From assembly GCA_009763385.1 (NCBI GenBank), contig CM019828.1, positions 28,658,540 to 28,722,539 of the forward strand: 64,000 nt of DNA. Direction: 5' to 3'. Both the position numbers and the translations under genes were made by a program. Of the stretch, positions 1 through 9,780 are shown piece after piece (positions within the stretch are counted from its first letter, which is position 1; every line of letters starts with the position of its first letter). The DNA comes from Coix lacryma-jobi var. lacryma-jobi (taxonomy: Eukaryota; Streptophyta; Magnoliopsida; Poales; Poaceae). The notes under the pieces were generated by a model. It made no database searches, was not told the DNA's origin, and saw nothing but the letters and a program-made list of their open reading frames with translations.

Positions 1-228
1 CTTCGGGCCTCTTTGTACCATCTCTTCTCATCTTCTTATAATTCACCAATGGTAGAGCACTTGATCACTTGAGTGCTTGTGGTCATCACCATCATCCATG
101 GTTGCCACCTTGCTAGCTCCACCACTTGGCTTGGTCTGAATCCTTTCTTATAAGCTACACACATGCTTAGCAATAGGATTAGACCAACTAGGTTTCATCA
201 ATTAGCCAAAACCAAACTAGGGCTTTCA
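1..228 (-). repeat. Sirevirus-type LTR fragment (5' end of an LTR, minus strand)
   Basis: The right edge reads ..ccaaaaccaaactagggctttca. Its complement, TGAAAGCCCTAGTTTGGTTTTGG, has the same form as the LTR starts at 38803 (minus) and 56424 (plus), which begin TGAAAGGTCC..GTTTGGTTTTGG. The piece is therefore the first 228 bases of a minus-strand Sirevirus LTR that continues left of the window. Directly after it the gag sequence of element A begins, so this LTR probably belongs to another Sirevirus inserted in element A. The target duplication cannot be tested because the other end is outside. Confidence 0.7.
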
Positions 229-978
229 CCCTACCAGCGCCCCCTGATCGGCAGCAGCACCGCACGCTGGGTCCACTAGCTGCACTGCCGACCCCCTCAG
301 CGACATTGACACCATCTGGGGGCCCCTTGACCACGTCTGCGCATCCCTTCAAGCGCCTATCGCCAGAGGAGATGGCTTTCCGGCGCAAGCAAGGGCTGTG
401 CTACAACTGCGATGAGCCCTACGTCCGCGGCCACAAGTGCGCTTGGCTGTTCTTCCTCGAGGCCGTGGACTACGTTGTGGAGGAGCCAGAAGACACCGAC
501 CTAGGAGCGGAGGAGGCCACGCCCGAACCCCCGTTGTTCGACCCTGATGCGCCCATGATTTCCCTAAACACGATCACAGGGATTCGAGCTGAGGAGACGA
601 TGCAGTTGAAGGTCTTCATCGGTAGTCAAGAGTTCACCGCCCTCGTGGACTCCGGGTCAACGCATAACTTTGTCAGCTTGGATGCGGCTCGATGGGGCAA
701 TCTTCGCTTCAACGACAGTCGTGGCGCTCGTGTCATGGTAGCCAACGACGATCACGTGGCATGCCAGGCCTAGCCCCCGACGTCACTCTGCGGATCGGCG
801 AGGAAATCTTCTCCATCACGTGCTACTCCATCCCCCTCGACTGTTATGACGTGGTGCTTGCCGTTGCCTGGCTGCACACACTGGGCCCTATCCTCTGGGA
901 CTTCAACAACCTCACCATGGCATTCCACCGCAATGGTCGACGCGTCGTCTGGAGCGGGAGTGGGCTCGACGCGAAGTT
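229..978 (+). pseudogene. Element A gag C-terminus and protease (frameshifted)
   Basis: One frame reads from 306 to 773 and a second from about 770 to 978. The first holds a plant gypsy gag zinc knuckle (GLCYNCDEPYVRGHKC, around 394-441) and the aspartic protease motif LVDSGSTHNF (around 643-672). The second continues the protease (DVTLRIGEEIF, then LGPILWDFNNLTMAF). The two join at GCCAGGCCTAG near 762-773, where one missing base brings a premature TAG, so this is a one-base deletion. The gag start is missing to the left, where a Sirevirus LTR fragment abuts. The protein would have supplied nucleocapsid and polyprotein-cleaving protease. Coding similarity ends near 978, where element B begins. 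Confidence 0.85.
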
Positions 979-1389
979 GGGGTAGATTCCCAAGAAAGCT
1001 TCGCACAGGTGGACAAATATGGACATGTGCAGAACCGCATTGGGAGTAATATGGTTTAGAGTCAAACCATAGTAATGCAGCAGCCCGCGGAAGAAATCTG
1101 ACGCTGGCAACCCCAATCCCCGCTCCACCATAGCCTTGAACATGACGATCTCTGTGGTATTGGGGGCGGGAGCGTGATGATCGATTGGTACCCTCCAGCC
1201 ATCGAGTGCATGCGCACGAAGGTATCCTTGTTGTGCCAGGAAAGCCAACTTCGCTTCAATGGTGTCCGACTTCTTCCACGCCAAGACATTAGTTGGCGGG
1301 TTTGGGTGCTTAGGCCTCCCGGTGATGGTGATCTTGGACTTAGATTGTTTCTTGGGACCCATGCTGATGACAAGGGACTTTCTGCGCAT
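979..1389 (-). pseudogene. Antisense ORF of Tat-type element, Transposase_28 / plant-mobile-domain-like, truncated
   Basis: The minus-strand reading frame starts at 1389, or at an internal ATG at 1359 before GPKKQSKSK. It has a basic N-terminus, then TIEAKLAFLAQQGYL and a segment with LPASDFFRGLLHYYGL, HITPNAVLHMSIFVHLCEAFLGI. That pattern (large hydrophobics, LCEAFLGI) resembles the N-terminal part of PF04195 (putative gypsy-type transposon domain), common in grass retrotransposon antisense ORFs. Near 979 the frame runs into antisense sequence of element A and is meaningless beyond, so the C-terminal part is lost. Function is unknown even in intact relatives. It could instead be a sense gag of an unrelated minus-strand element, but the plus-strand LTR just downstream favours the antisense interpretation. 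Confidence 0.6.
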
Positions 1390-2484
1390 GAACTAACGGA
1401 TGGCTAAAGGTTGGTGGATTGAAGGCAAGAGCTTGATGAAAGCGTGAGGAAAGCAATGCCCGCTGGCGGCTTATTATAGATCTGTTTCGAAAACCGTTTG
1501 TCTTTTTACTGACGGCGTCATGGTAACGTTAGAAACCCTAACGGAGGGAAGCACGTGTCAGACGACGTCAGAAACAAAGGGCAGAAGCGGTACACAGACA
1601 AAGTTTTCCAATCGCAAGAGATACAAAGCACTCGGATAAAAGGACAAAGGACTCGGAAATTATTCCAAGTACCCGGATTCTTATTATTACTACTCGGAAT
1701 TACATCAGAGATACATGGAAACATCTTGAGATACAACAACTTTCAACAGAAGTTCAATCAAGGTGTAAAACGCTACTCTAGTGAATTCAAGGCACATAGC
1801 CTTGACGCCTATCACGCCAAGGGCAGGGTTCAGTGAGACGCAGTAAAGCAGACACAGAACCTTGGGTAGACACTATCTTCTCTGTGCATCCCAAGGTGGG
1901 TCTTTGGTACCACCCCAGTACTGAAGGAACTCGGGCAAGACCATCACCCTCGCCGCCCTTTTGACAACCTGTGACTCCGAGGTTATCTACGAGTGGTAGT
2001 CACAAGAGTTCTTTTAGGCGCAGCTCTGTGTCCCTCTGCTCGCGACCACTTGGAAACCACCCTGACGTATGGTCCCTTCACAAGAGTTCTTCTGGGCACT
2101 TCATCTATTCTACAGAAGGACGAAACCCAGGGGCTCGGCCATCTCTGCTATTGCTACTATAATACTCATGGGACTAAGACAAGTTCTACACTCCAATGGA
2201 TATGAGCTCCTTTGCTTCCCAGGCAGGGTATTTATAAGCGGTTTCTCCCTGGTCCATGGACATGGTTCACCAACACAAGTGACTGCTGAAGCAATAATTC
2301 ACCCAATGTACTGTGCTACATGTGAACTTCAGCGTGGGTAACAGGACTGATTCCCACATGCAGTTCAAGCCACAAACGACAAAGTCTGCAGTTGAAGAAA
2401 ATGACAAACATCATTACTGCGTACAACTGGAATAGTCATCAGTCAATTATTGTTGATCTATGGTAATATTTACTCAGTGGGGGG
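1390..2484. other. Non-coding 3' region of element B
   Basis: No convincing coding sequence on either strand; short ORFs here lack recognisable domains. The segment would hold the promoter of the antisense ORF on the minus strand and ends at a polypurine run GGGGGG (2479-2484) immediately before the LTR start TGATACGGG. Confidence 0.5.
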
Positions 2485-3365
2485 TGATACGGGATGTTTG
2501 TTGAAAACATTTCCCACCTGAAGCTGAATATTTATTAATCAGATGGTTTAAGCAATGAATTGGTGGCGTGATCCGACTCCTTCAGACCTTAAATGGACTA
2601 CCCAAACATATGGTTCTACAGATCCTAAGGACCGAATACTATAGTACTCGGAACTCAGGCTCGGGGGCTGTAGGGTACTATCCATTAAGGAAATGTTTTT
2701 TCTGATTTCAAGAATTGCTTGGAAAAGGTTCAAAAGATCCTCAAAGTTATTATAAATAACAAGAGGCTCGGGGGCTACACCCTATGGGTGCGCTTTTTAT
2801 AAAAAGCGCACACCATAAGGTTTCTTTAAGCTTTAGAGCACTTCAGGATTTCTCAAGACATTACTCAGAGATTCTTAAGAAGAAGCCAGAAGATAACGTC
2901 GTGAAGAAATGATGAAGAGCTCAGGGGCTTGACGGACCAAGATGTCAAAGATATCATCCGAAGATGATTGCTCCGACTAATCTCGGACGGCGCAGGAGAT
3001 CCGAAGACTTGTTACGTAATATACTTGTATTAGGACTCCGATTTGTAACTTAGCCGAGTTATGTAGGGAAGTCTTGTAAATAGAATAGGACTCTTCCTCT
3101 GTAACCGGCTAGGACTCGGACTGTGCCGTGGCTTACCCGGATATATAAGGGGAGCCGGGCACAGGTCCTAGATCATCGAATTCTTAATCACAATCATACA
3201 CAAGGCATACGCCACACTGGACGTAGGGTATTACGCTATTCAGCGGCCTGAACTAGTATAAATCGCTGTCTCTGTGTAATCGCCGGGTCCTACGAACACC
3301 GATCCCCACCGAACAAATAGTCCTGAGATTACTCAAGACTAGTTGTCGGTTAACAAACACCGACA
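2485..3365 (+). repeat. 3' LTR of element B (about 881 bp)
   Basis: It begins TGATACGGGATG after a GGGGGG purine run and ends AACACCGACA, followed directly by element A coding sequence. It contains the repeated phrase GGCTCGGGGGCT (near 2657 and 2763), common in grass gypsy LTRs, and a TATA box ATATATAAGG at 3141-3150 followed by a GC-rich start region. No second copy is in the window, so the left edge is inferred from the purine tract and TG. Confidence 0.6.
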
Positions 3366-3690
3366 GTGCGGCTGCCCCCTCACATGGCCGGCTACACACT
3401 AGCCACCTGCTCTCGGCTCGGGGCAGCGAGCCGGCCTTGCTAGAGCATCTCCTTGACACCTTCGCCAACATGTTCGCTAAGCCGGCTGGTCTACCGCCTG
3501 CTCGTCCTTGCGATCATCGCATCCACCTTTGACCCGGCATCAACCCTATTGTGGTTCGGTCGTACCGCTATCCGCAACTTCAGAAGGATGAGCTCAAGAA
3601 ACGGTGTGAAGCCATGTTATAGCAGGGCACCATACGCGCCAGCACCTCCCCGTTCTCGACGCCTTTGCTGCTAGTGAAGAAGCATGATGG
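3366..3690 (+). pseudogene. Element A, N-terminal part of reverse transcriptase
   Basis: In the frame beginning at 3368 the translation gives HLLSARGSEPALLEHLLDTF, then LPPARPCDHRIHL, a TGA stop at 3530-3532, YRYPQLQKDELKKRCEAML, a TAG stop at 3620-3622, and TSPFSTPLLLVKKHDG. These are the leader and first conserved block of a gypsy RT. The frame is interrupted exactly at the codon for G by element C and resumes at 25758 with GSWHFCVDYRAL. The two stops are mutations in a dead element. Confidence 0.85.
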
Positions 3691-4127
3691 TGCGGATACA
3701 TGGGTGTATGCCAGGTCTCTGAGTGATGAGTGATTGTCAACGGGTTTGATCGCATGTTCTTTGGCTTGTGTTGTGCAGGTGTCGAGCACGGAGACAGTGA
3801 TCGAGGGCAAGGTGAAGGTCAAGTTGAGACGTGTCGTGCCGACGGACTGGGTGCGATGAAGGATGGGCGTGCCGTGCGGCGGACGTGCCATGCCGATGTA
3901 TCGAGCAGTGAAGGGCGGACGTGAGGCTTGGACTGAGGGACCGGAGTGCCTGAGGATCAGCTGTGGTGGCTGGCAGCCTGGGACAGCTACGAGCGGAGAC
4001 TTGCGGGGCACGGTGTTGCTCGGGTCGAGGACCTGGGGACACGTGTCGGTGGACGGGGTGCACGGGCAGTGCATCCCCTCTACAGCTCCGGTTTGGTGGT
4101 TGAGCCAGGGAAAAACCACCGGGTGGA

Positions 4128-4400
4128 CGGTTTCCGAGTTTGGGCCTCAAAACTCGGGTGCTGGGTTTCCAGGTTGAGCCTCAAAACCTGGGCGCAGATG
4201 GTTTCCGAGTTTGGCCACAAAACTCGGGCGATGGGCCGGTTTCCGAGTTTGGGCCTCAAAACTCGGGCGCTGCGGGTTTGCTGAGTTTGGGCCTCAAAAC
4301 TTAGGCTGGTGGGCTGGTTTCCCGGTTTGGGCCTCAAAACCGGGGGATAGCTGGAAAAGGCTGGTTTCCCGGTTTGGGCCACAAAACCGGGGGTGCAGAG
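4128..4400 (+). repeat. Hairpin array in Sirevirus LTR, seven units of the CCGAGTTTGGGCCTCAAAACTCGG type
   Basis: Seven units spaced about 35-45 bp apart. Each has a 5-7 bp arm, a conserved loop TTGGGCCTCAAA or TTGGCCACAAA, and a complementary arm. Arm pairs are CCGAG/CTCGG (three units), CCAGG/CCTGG, CTGAG/CTTAG, and CCCGG/CCGGG (two). Different units have different arms that still pair. The 3' LTR has the same array (about 24149-24420). Palindromic cis-regions are known from maize Sirevirus LTRs; this is a comparable structure. Confidence 0.85.
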
Positions 4401-5167
4401 CGAGGGCGGCACGTGGCGGCAATCGGAAGGTTGCGTGGAGGCAACGCGGACGAGTTGTGCGGGCGTGGCCGTCGGATACACCTACCATCGAGTTGGTCCA
4501 GAATAACCCTAGGGTTTAGCTGGTTCGCTCTGTAATTAGAATAGAGAGGGTAGAGTAGGAATTGTACTTAGACTAGAATAGGATAAGTAGCCGGGGAGAC
4601 ACCCTCCTCCCCTCATCTCAGTTTTAGCCATCTCATTTGCTTCCTGCACTTAGGGTTTCCTGCTCTCCCATCCCCTACTGTAGCTGAGATCCACAGAGAG
4701 ACTTGAACTCTGTGTACTGTTGATTTTGAGGAAAGGAGGCCGTAACCTCCTGGTCGTAGCGGGTGTTTGCGCTTCGGCTTGCAGTTCGTGGTTGTGATTC
4801 GCGTTTTGTTCGTGTTCTTCGCGGAATCCTTTTTCTCCATGATTTTCCCGTCGATCGATCTCTTTGCTCGGTGCGTCTTTTGCAAAACCATTTGAATAGA
4901 GTTGTTCTAGATCATGAGGCACTTCTTTCCACCGAAGGAATTCACCTCTAACCTCACGGTCTAGGAGATCGAGCGATTTAGGTGTTGGATCGGTTTTTGC
5001 TCCCTTCCCCCGAATTTCTTTCGATTCACCGATTTGGAGTTAGACTCGAGCCATGATCTCTTAGGAGTAGCTCACTAACATCCTTGTGACCTCTCAGATC
5101 GAATCCTAGCCTTAGAGCTTTTGATTCGGAGGAGATCAGGTTGAATCGCGAAAGAACTGTGCAGTTT

Positions 5168-5432
5168 TCGGGGGCATCGGACGCTGGTCACGGGGGCATC
5201 AGACGCTGCTGTTCATAGCATCGGACGCTCTGGTGACACGTGTCAGTCTGGTGCTTTTGGGTGGGCATCGGACGCTCCTGCTCTGACCATCGGACGCTCT
5301 GTTGTCCATCGGACGCGTCCGAAGGTTGAGCATCGGACGCTGAGGGTTCACTGTAGCCAGCGTCCGATGGCTATACAGTAAGGTTCCCGAGAGGCACTGT
5401 TTGCATCGGACGCTGCCAGCGTCCGATGCAGC
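5168..5432 (+). repeat. GCATCGGACGC / GCGTCCGATGC repeat cluster in LTR
   Basis: About ten copies of CATCGGACGC in both orientations. A near-perfect hairpin at 5404-5430 has arms GCATCGGACGCTG and AGCGTCCGATGC. The 3' LTR copy (25197-25490) has additional units, including a GGACGCGTCC palindrome, and accounts for most of the LTR length difference. Confidence 0.85.
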
Positions 5433-5698
5433 TGAGTCTGCTCTGTTTCGTTCGCTGTTTGTTCGTGCGATCTCGGATTTGATTTCCGTCTTTTGCGTTG
5501 GCTTTCTAGAGTTGTGTAGTGTCCCGCTGTGCTTCTTGGAAGCATCCACCCTACATCTAGGGTCGTGGACATTAGCAAGCTCTAGGGTTCGCTCTTGGGG
5601 TTGATTTTGGGACAGTGGCATCCAGTTTCCGAAAGGAAATTTTGAAGCTCCCATTCACCCCCCTCTGGTTGCTTTCGGGTAGCTTCTCGGTCCTTCAA

Positions 5699-5711
5699 TT
5701 GGTATCGGAGC
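5699..5711 (+). promoter_or_regulatory. Primer-binding site of element C (initiator-Met tRNA)
   Basis: TTGGTATCGGAGC lies one base after the LTR end TCCTTCA. It matches the complement of the plant initiator-methionine tRNA 3' end (TGGTATCAGAGC) with one mismatch. The same variant is found in elements D and F. Confidence 0.85.
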
Positions 5712-5760
5712 GGGTTAAGGATCTTCCACCTTAGCCGGTTCCAGATCCACCGAAGGCGAC

Positions 5761-6062
5761 ATGGATCGCGGCGTTGGCAAACCGCCGTTTTTTGATGGGA
5801 CGAACTATGCGTATTGGAAGATACGTATGTCGGCCTATCTGCAGAGTTTGGGCGCTTCTATCTGGGAAGTTTGCAACTCTGCTGATTACGTGGTCTTGGC
5901 TGCCCGTGTGACTCAGCATCAGATCGATGAGCACGAGGCCAATAGCCGAGCCCGTAATGCGCTCTTTTCGTGTTTGAGCGTGGGTGAGTTTGATCGCGTT
6001 TCTCACCTCTCTACGGCTCGGGAGATTTGGGCCACCCTCATGCGCTTTCATGAGGGCACCTC
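5761..6062 (+). pseudogene. Element C gag, N-terminal part (interrupted by element D)
   Basis: The start ATG at 5761 follows the PBS by about 50 bases. The product begins with PPFFDGTNYAYWKIRM, the typical copia gag opening (UBN2/DUF4219 type), and continues to STAREIWATLMRFHEGT. Element D is inserted at 6063 in the next codons. The sequence resumes at 17709 with the duplicated acctc and SLVKNRLYESFK. The intact gag would assemble the virus-like particle that packages element RNA. Apart from the insertion the frame is open on both sides, so gag was probably intact when D arrived. Confidence 0.85.
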
Positions 6063-9000
6063 TGTGACAGAACGGCCCTAATCCCATGGCCCACGTGTCC
6101 CTGTCAACCTCTGACAGCCGAACCCGTGTTCCATGTGATTAAGACCTGTTCGCCACCGGGCTACATCAGCGCCCATTGTCCGCAGGATCATCTCACAATT
6201 CGGTTACAGCATTGCATACTTTTACAAATAATATCGGAATAAAGAGCGGAAGACTTAAATAACAATAGTTTTACAAACTGGAGTTCCAAATAGAACTAAA
6301 GGTACGATTAATACAGACCATGTTCTGATAGTTCCAAAATAGACAACGTAGCAGAGTACGACAATAAAAAGATACTTCACCCCGCCCGAGGGTGCACATC
6401 TATTCTTCGGCCTCATCGGCCTCCTCCTGAACGAAGGTCACACAGCAGGGTTCTAGACATCTTGGATACTCAGGCATACCTGCAGCATGGGTAACAAACC
6501 CTGAGTACTGGGGTACTCAACAAGACTTAACCGACTAAAGAAAAAGGGAGTAGACTCAGGAATGAGAGGCTAAGGGTAGTCAAGGTAAGGCTTTAGCAAG
6601 AACAAGTATTTTGCAGAAAAGCATTTTGTAAACCTTGTTTTGTTTTGGAAAGGTTTAGTATTCCTCAATTCTTCATCATTCATGATTCATTTTACTTTTC
6701 AAAACATACCTAGTTGAGAACCACTCTCCGTTGACAGTCAGTGGACCAAGTCTCCATAACCGAGGAGCAACGTTAATCCGGATAAATAATACTCAGCTGA
6801 GGATCCCTATCCACACTGCATATGTAGCACCCAAGCTTGCATATGCCAACTCGTCTTCCACGATTCCTCCAAGATTAGACCGGTCCTACGCCACCCGGAA
6901 GTACAGTACACCACTCCAATCCGGGACTCTAACCCACGTGGGTACATGCTACTTCCGCCATCTCTCCACTCCCAGTGCGCGGTTGTCGGCCTCAATCAAA
7001 GATTCCTCGGAGCCAGAGCTTTCCTTAGTATGTGAATAGTTACAAGTCTTGACCAGCAGGCCCCCATACGGATGGTCCCTACATTTTTCCGCCAGCGACA
7101 AGCACCTCGGGACTCTAACCCAAGAGTACAGGTCCTGTCGGTTTTTCAACCCTGTCCGGGTCGGTGTCAACTGTTGAGTCCCGGACTACAACATGACGGC
7201 ACCGTACGCGCGGACAACCTCTTCTCGCCATTGACTAGGCACGGCCAGTTACCTAGCCAACAGTCGGGAAGTAAAGCCAAATTCCCATAAAGTTCTTAAA
7301 AGTGATCACACTTTTGAAATTGGCATTTTTATTGCAAAGTCTAAGTCGATAAGCATTGCTAAGCATTTTTCAAATACTTTTGAAAAGCAGGTATCGGGTG
7401 TATCAGTGGTCAAGGTGGATAATGCACCAATTAGGATAGCACTCAACTCCTATAAACCTAATGCAGTAATTTACTCAAAAGCATTAAGGAAGACATTTTA
7501 TAAATCCAAGGAAAAGGGTTGGATGCACCGGGGCTTGCCTTGAAGAGCAAGGAGGGCAGGCTCGAGGGCGGCAGGGCAGGTGTCGGAGCTCGGGGTAGCC
7601 TCGGAGACAGGTTCGTCAGCGGCTGCCTCGAACTTGACGCCTTCTCCTTCAGACACTACACGGATGCAATGATGGATGCTTATGAGGATGCTGACATGAA
7701 CAATAGTCTAGCTAAGGTGCAGGACAATTCCACTGATTCTAGAATATACTTTCAAAAGTGAAAGTAACTCCTAGAGTGGACATTAAGTTACTTATCTTTT
7801 ACCCCTAAGCAAGATTAATCAAACCCATAAAGCATCATTTAGCAACCAAAGCAAAAGTCATGCATGACATCATAAAACATCATAGACCAGCGGGGTGAGG
7901 GTCCATGAACAGCAAACAATCCCAAAAGTCACACCACAGAGCAGGCATCACAAACCCTAATCACTTTTCTATTTTCTTAATTATTTAAAAAGGTCACTTT
8001 ATGAAGTTGCTCCAAAAATTACCAAATTAATCTCATAAGTTGATTAAGGTATAAATAGATGGCAAAACAAATTTCATAATTTTTGGAGGTCATTAAGGTG
8101 CTCAATTAAATCTAAGCATAAATTAACAAAAGGCACTATTTAACAATTAAAATAAATGCTCAAAAATCAACTTGTTCCAAATGACTTCAAAATATTACCA
8201 GAGACTAAGCATGACATAAGGAGCTCATAAAAACTTGTCTCATGATTTTTGGAGCTACACATGATTTTCTAAAAATCTAAAACCATCCATTTTTCAATTA
8301 AAGGAAGGATTTTTCATTTTCCAAATTTTACAGAAAGGTAGAGTTTCTTATTTTTCTAAAATACTACACAGTGCAAGGAGTATACTACATTTTTTTCAGG
8401 ATTTAAGGAACAACAGATTAATTTCCACAAAAAAGAGAAAAACAGAACACTATTCACCTATTTTTCAAAAAAGAAAAAGCACACTGTGCTTCTTCCCCGC
8501 GCGGTCAGCGCATTCGCCGGCGAGGACGCGCGGCGGACCGGCCGCTTGGGCCACGCGCTGGACAAATGGAGGGTAGGGAAAGCTTCACTGGTTCACCGGG
8601 AGTTGGGAACGAAGGACGGCGAGCCGGTGCAAGGGTCGGAGATGGGAGTTCGACGGCGGCGGGGCTTCGGCGGAGCTTTTCGACGACGAGCACGTGTTCC
8701 GGCGGCTCTGTTCGTCAAAAGAGGTCGCCGGTGGGCGGTTAGAAGCGCACCGAGGTGAGGAATAAAGGACGGGGGTCGGAGGGACGGGAGGAATACTCAC
8801 GGCGGCGAATTTCGCGCTTCACCGCGGCGGGACCGTTCGCCGGAGTTCGGGAAGAAAACTAATTTTGAAAACCAAAAAGGGGACAAAAGTTGGAGTTCGA
8901 AAGGATTTGAAATAACTCAAAATTTTGTACTGCAACTTGAAAATTTGTAAATACCAAAGTTGTTTCTCTTGACCAGATCTACAACTTTGCTTTTTGGACT

Positions 9001-9343
9001 AACCCCAAATTTTGAATAATTTTTGAATCACAAAGAGAGGGTTAAAATCCAGGGTTTGGAAATCAGGGTTTTGCAAAGGAATTTGAAATCTGATTTTGGT
9101 TTTTGAACTTTGGTCAACACAACAAACCTTCAAGACACCAAGGAACAAGAATTACACCAAGCATAGCCACAGAGGTGAAATTACTGTTTTGCCCCTATAG
9201 GGAGGTTAGGGCTTTTAGGGTTTTTGAAAAGAGATTGCTACACAAGTATTAAGCAAACTTAAATGCAAAGCAAACATAATGATTAATGACTAATGATGAT
9301 GACATGTCAGGTTAATTACAGTTCAAACACCAGGGGTGTTACA
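6063..9343 (-). repeat. 3' LTR of element D (3281 bp, internally deleted)
   Basis: It is collinear with 13612-17708 with few substitutions up to about 8853, then jumps to the sequence equivalent to 17220. About 816 bp present in the right LTR (roughly 16404-17219) is missing, including the GC-rich segment and a TATA-like box. ORFs of 60-100 residues here recur in the other LTR copy and have no domain, so they are not called. Confidence 0.9.
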
Positions 9344-9411
9344 GCCTTCCCCCTAAAAGAAATCTCGCCCCGAGATTCCACGTCTTAAGAAGGAAAAGAC
9401 AAAACTTACAC

Positions 9412-9778
9412 TTACAGAGTATCGAGAAGGTCGGGATAGTTCTTTGCTAAGAAGTCTTCAGATTCCCAAGTGGCTTCCTCTTTAGAGTGTTGGTTCCACT
9501 GGATCTTGTACCATCTTGTGGTAGTCCTCCGGGTAACACGGTCCTTGTGATCCAACACACGGACTGGATATTCAGAGTATGACAGATCGGGTTCTAACTC
9601 AACACCTTCAACTTCAACCACATGTTCGGGGACTCGGAGACACTTCTTGAGTTGGGAGACGTGAAACACATTATGGACTGCTGACAGATGATCGGGCAAC
9701 TTTAGCTTATAAGCTACCTTGCCACAACATTCCAGAATCTCAAAGGGACCAATGTAGCGAGGTGCTAACTTCCCTTTT
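9412..9778 (-). pseudogene. Element D integrase C-terminus and chromodomain
   Basis: Downstream of the main pol frame the minus strand reads PRYIGPFEILE, VAYKLKLPDHLSAVHNVFHVSQLKK and then a chromodomain-like segment, TTTRWYKIQWNQHSKEEATWE, ending at 9412. Chromodomains at the end of chromovirus integrases recognise heterochromatin marks such as H3K9 methylation and direct insertion. The segment is separated from the main pol frame by a one-base frameshift near 9850 and an in-frame TAA near 9778-9780, so full-length integrase is not made from this copy. Confidence 0.85.
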
Positions 9779-9780
9779 AC

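Larger units (their letters stand above)
979..3365 (+). mobile_element. Element B: truncated Tat-lineage gypsy fragment (antisense ORF, 3' region, 3' LTR)
   Basis: The insert lies between protease and RT of element A. It contains an antisense ORF with a Transposase_28-like plant mobile domain, about 1.1 kb of non-coding sequence, a purine run (GGGGGG) and a plus-strand LTR ending AACACCGACA. Antisense ORFs between pol and the 3' LTR are known from Tat-lineage elements such as Grande and RIRE2, and this order matches. There is no pol and no 5' LTR. The left edge (about 979) is a truncation without a recognisable target duplication, so a deletion may have removed the rest of B together with part of element A. 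Confidence 0.6.
3691..5697 (+). repeat. 5' LTR of element C (2007 bp)
   Basis: It matches 23712-25757 along its full length with scattered substitutions. The 3' copy is 39 bp longer, mainly because of extra GCATCGGACGC units. It contains two arrays of inverted repeats (4128-4400 and 5168-5432). Termini TG..CA, TSD gatgg on the outer side, PBS on the inner side. Confidence 0.92.

Noticed and set aside
6731..7761. ORFs of 62-102 residues at 6731-7761, repeated at 14280-15310
   Set aside because: Exact counterparts in the two LTRs of element D; no domain, and most of an LTR is non-coding.
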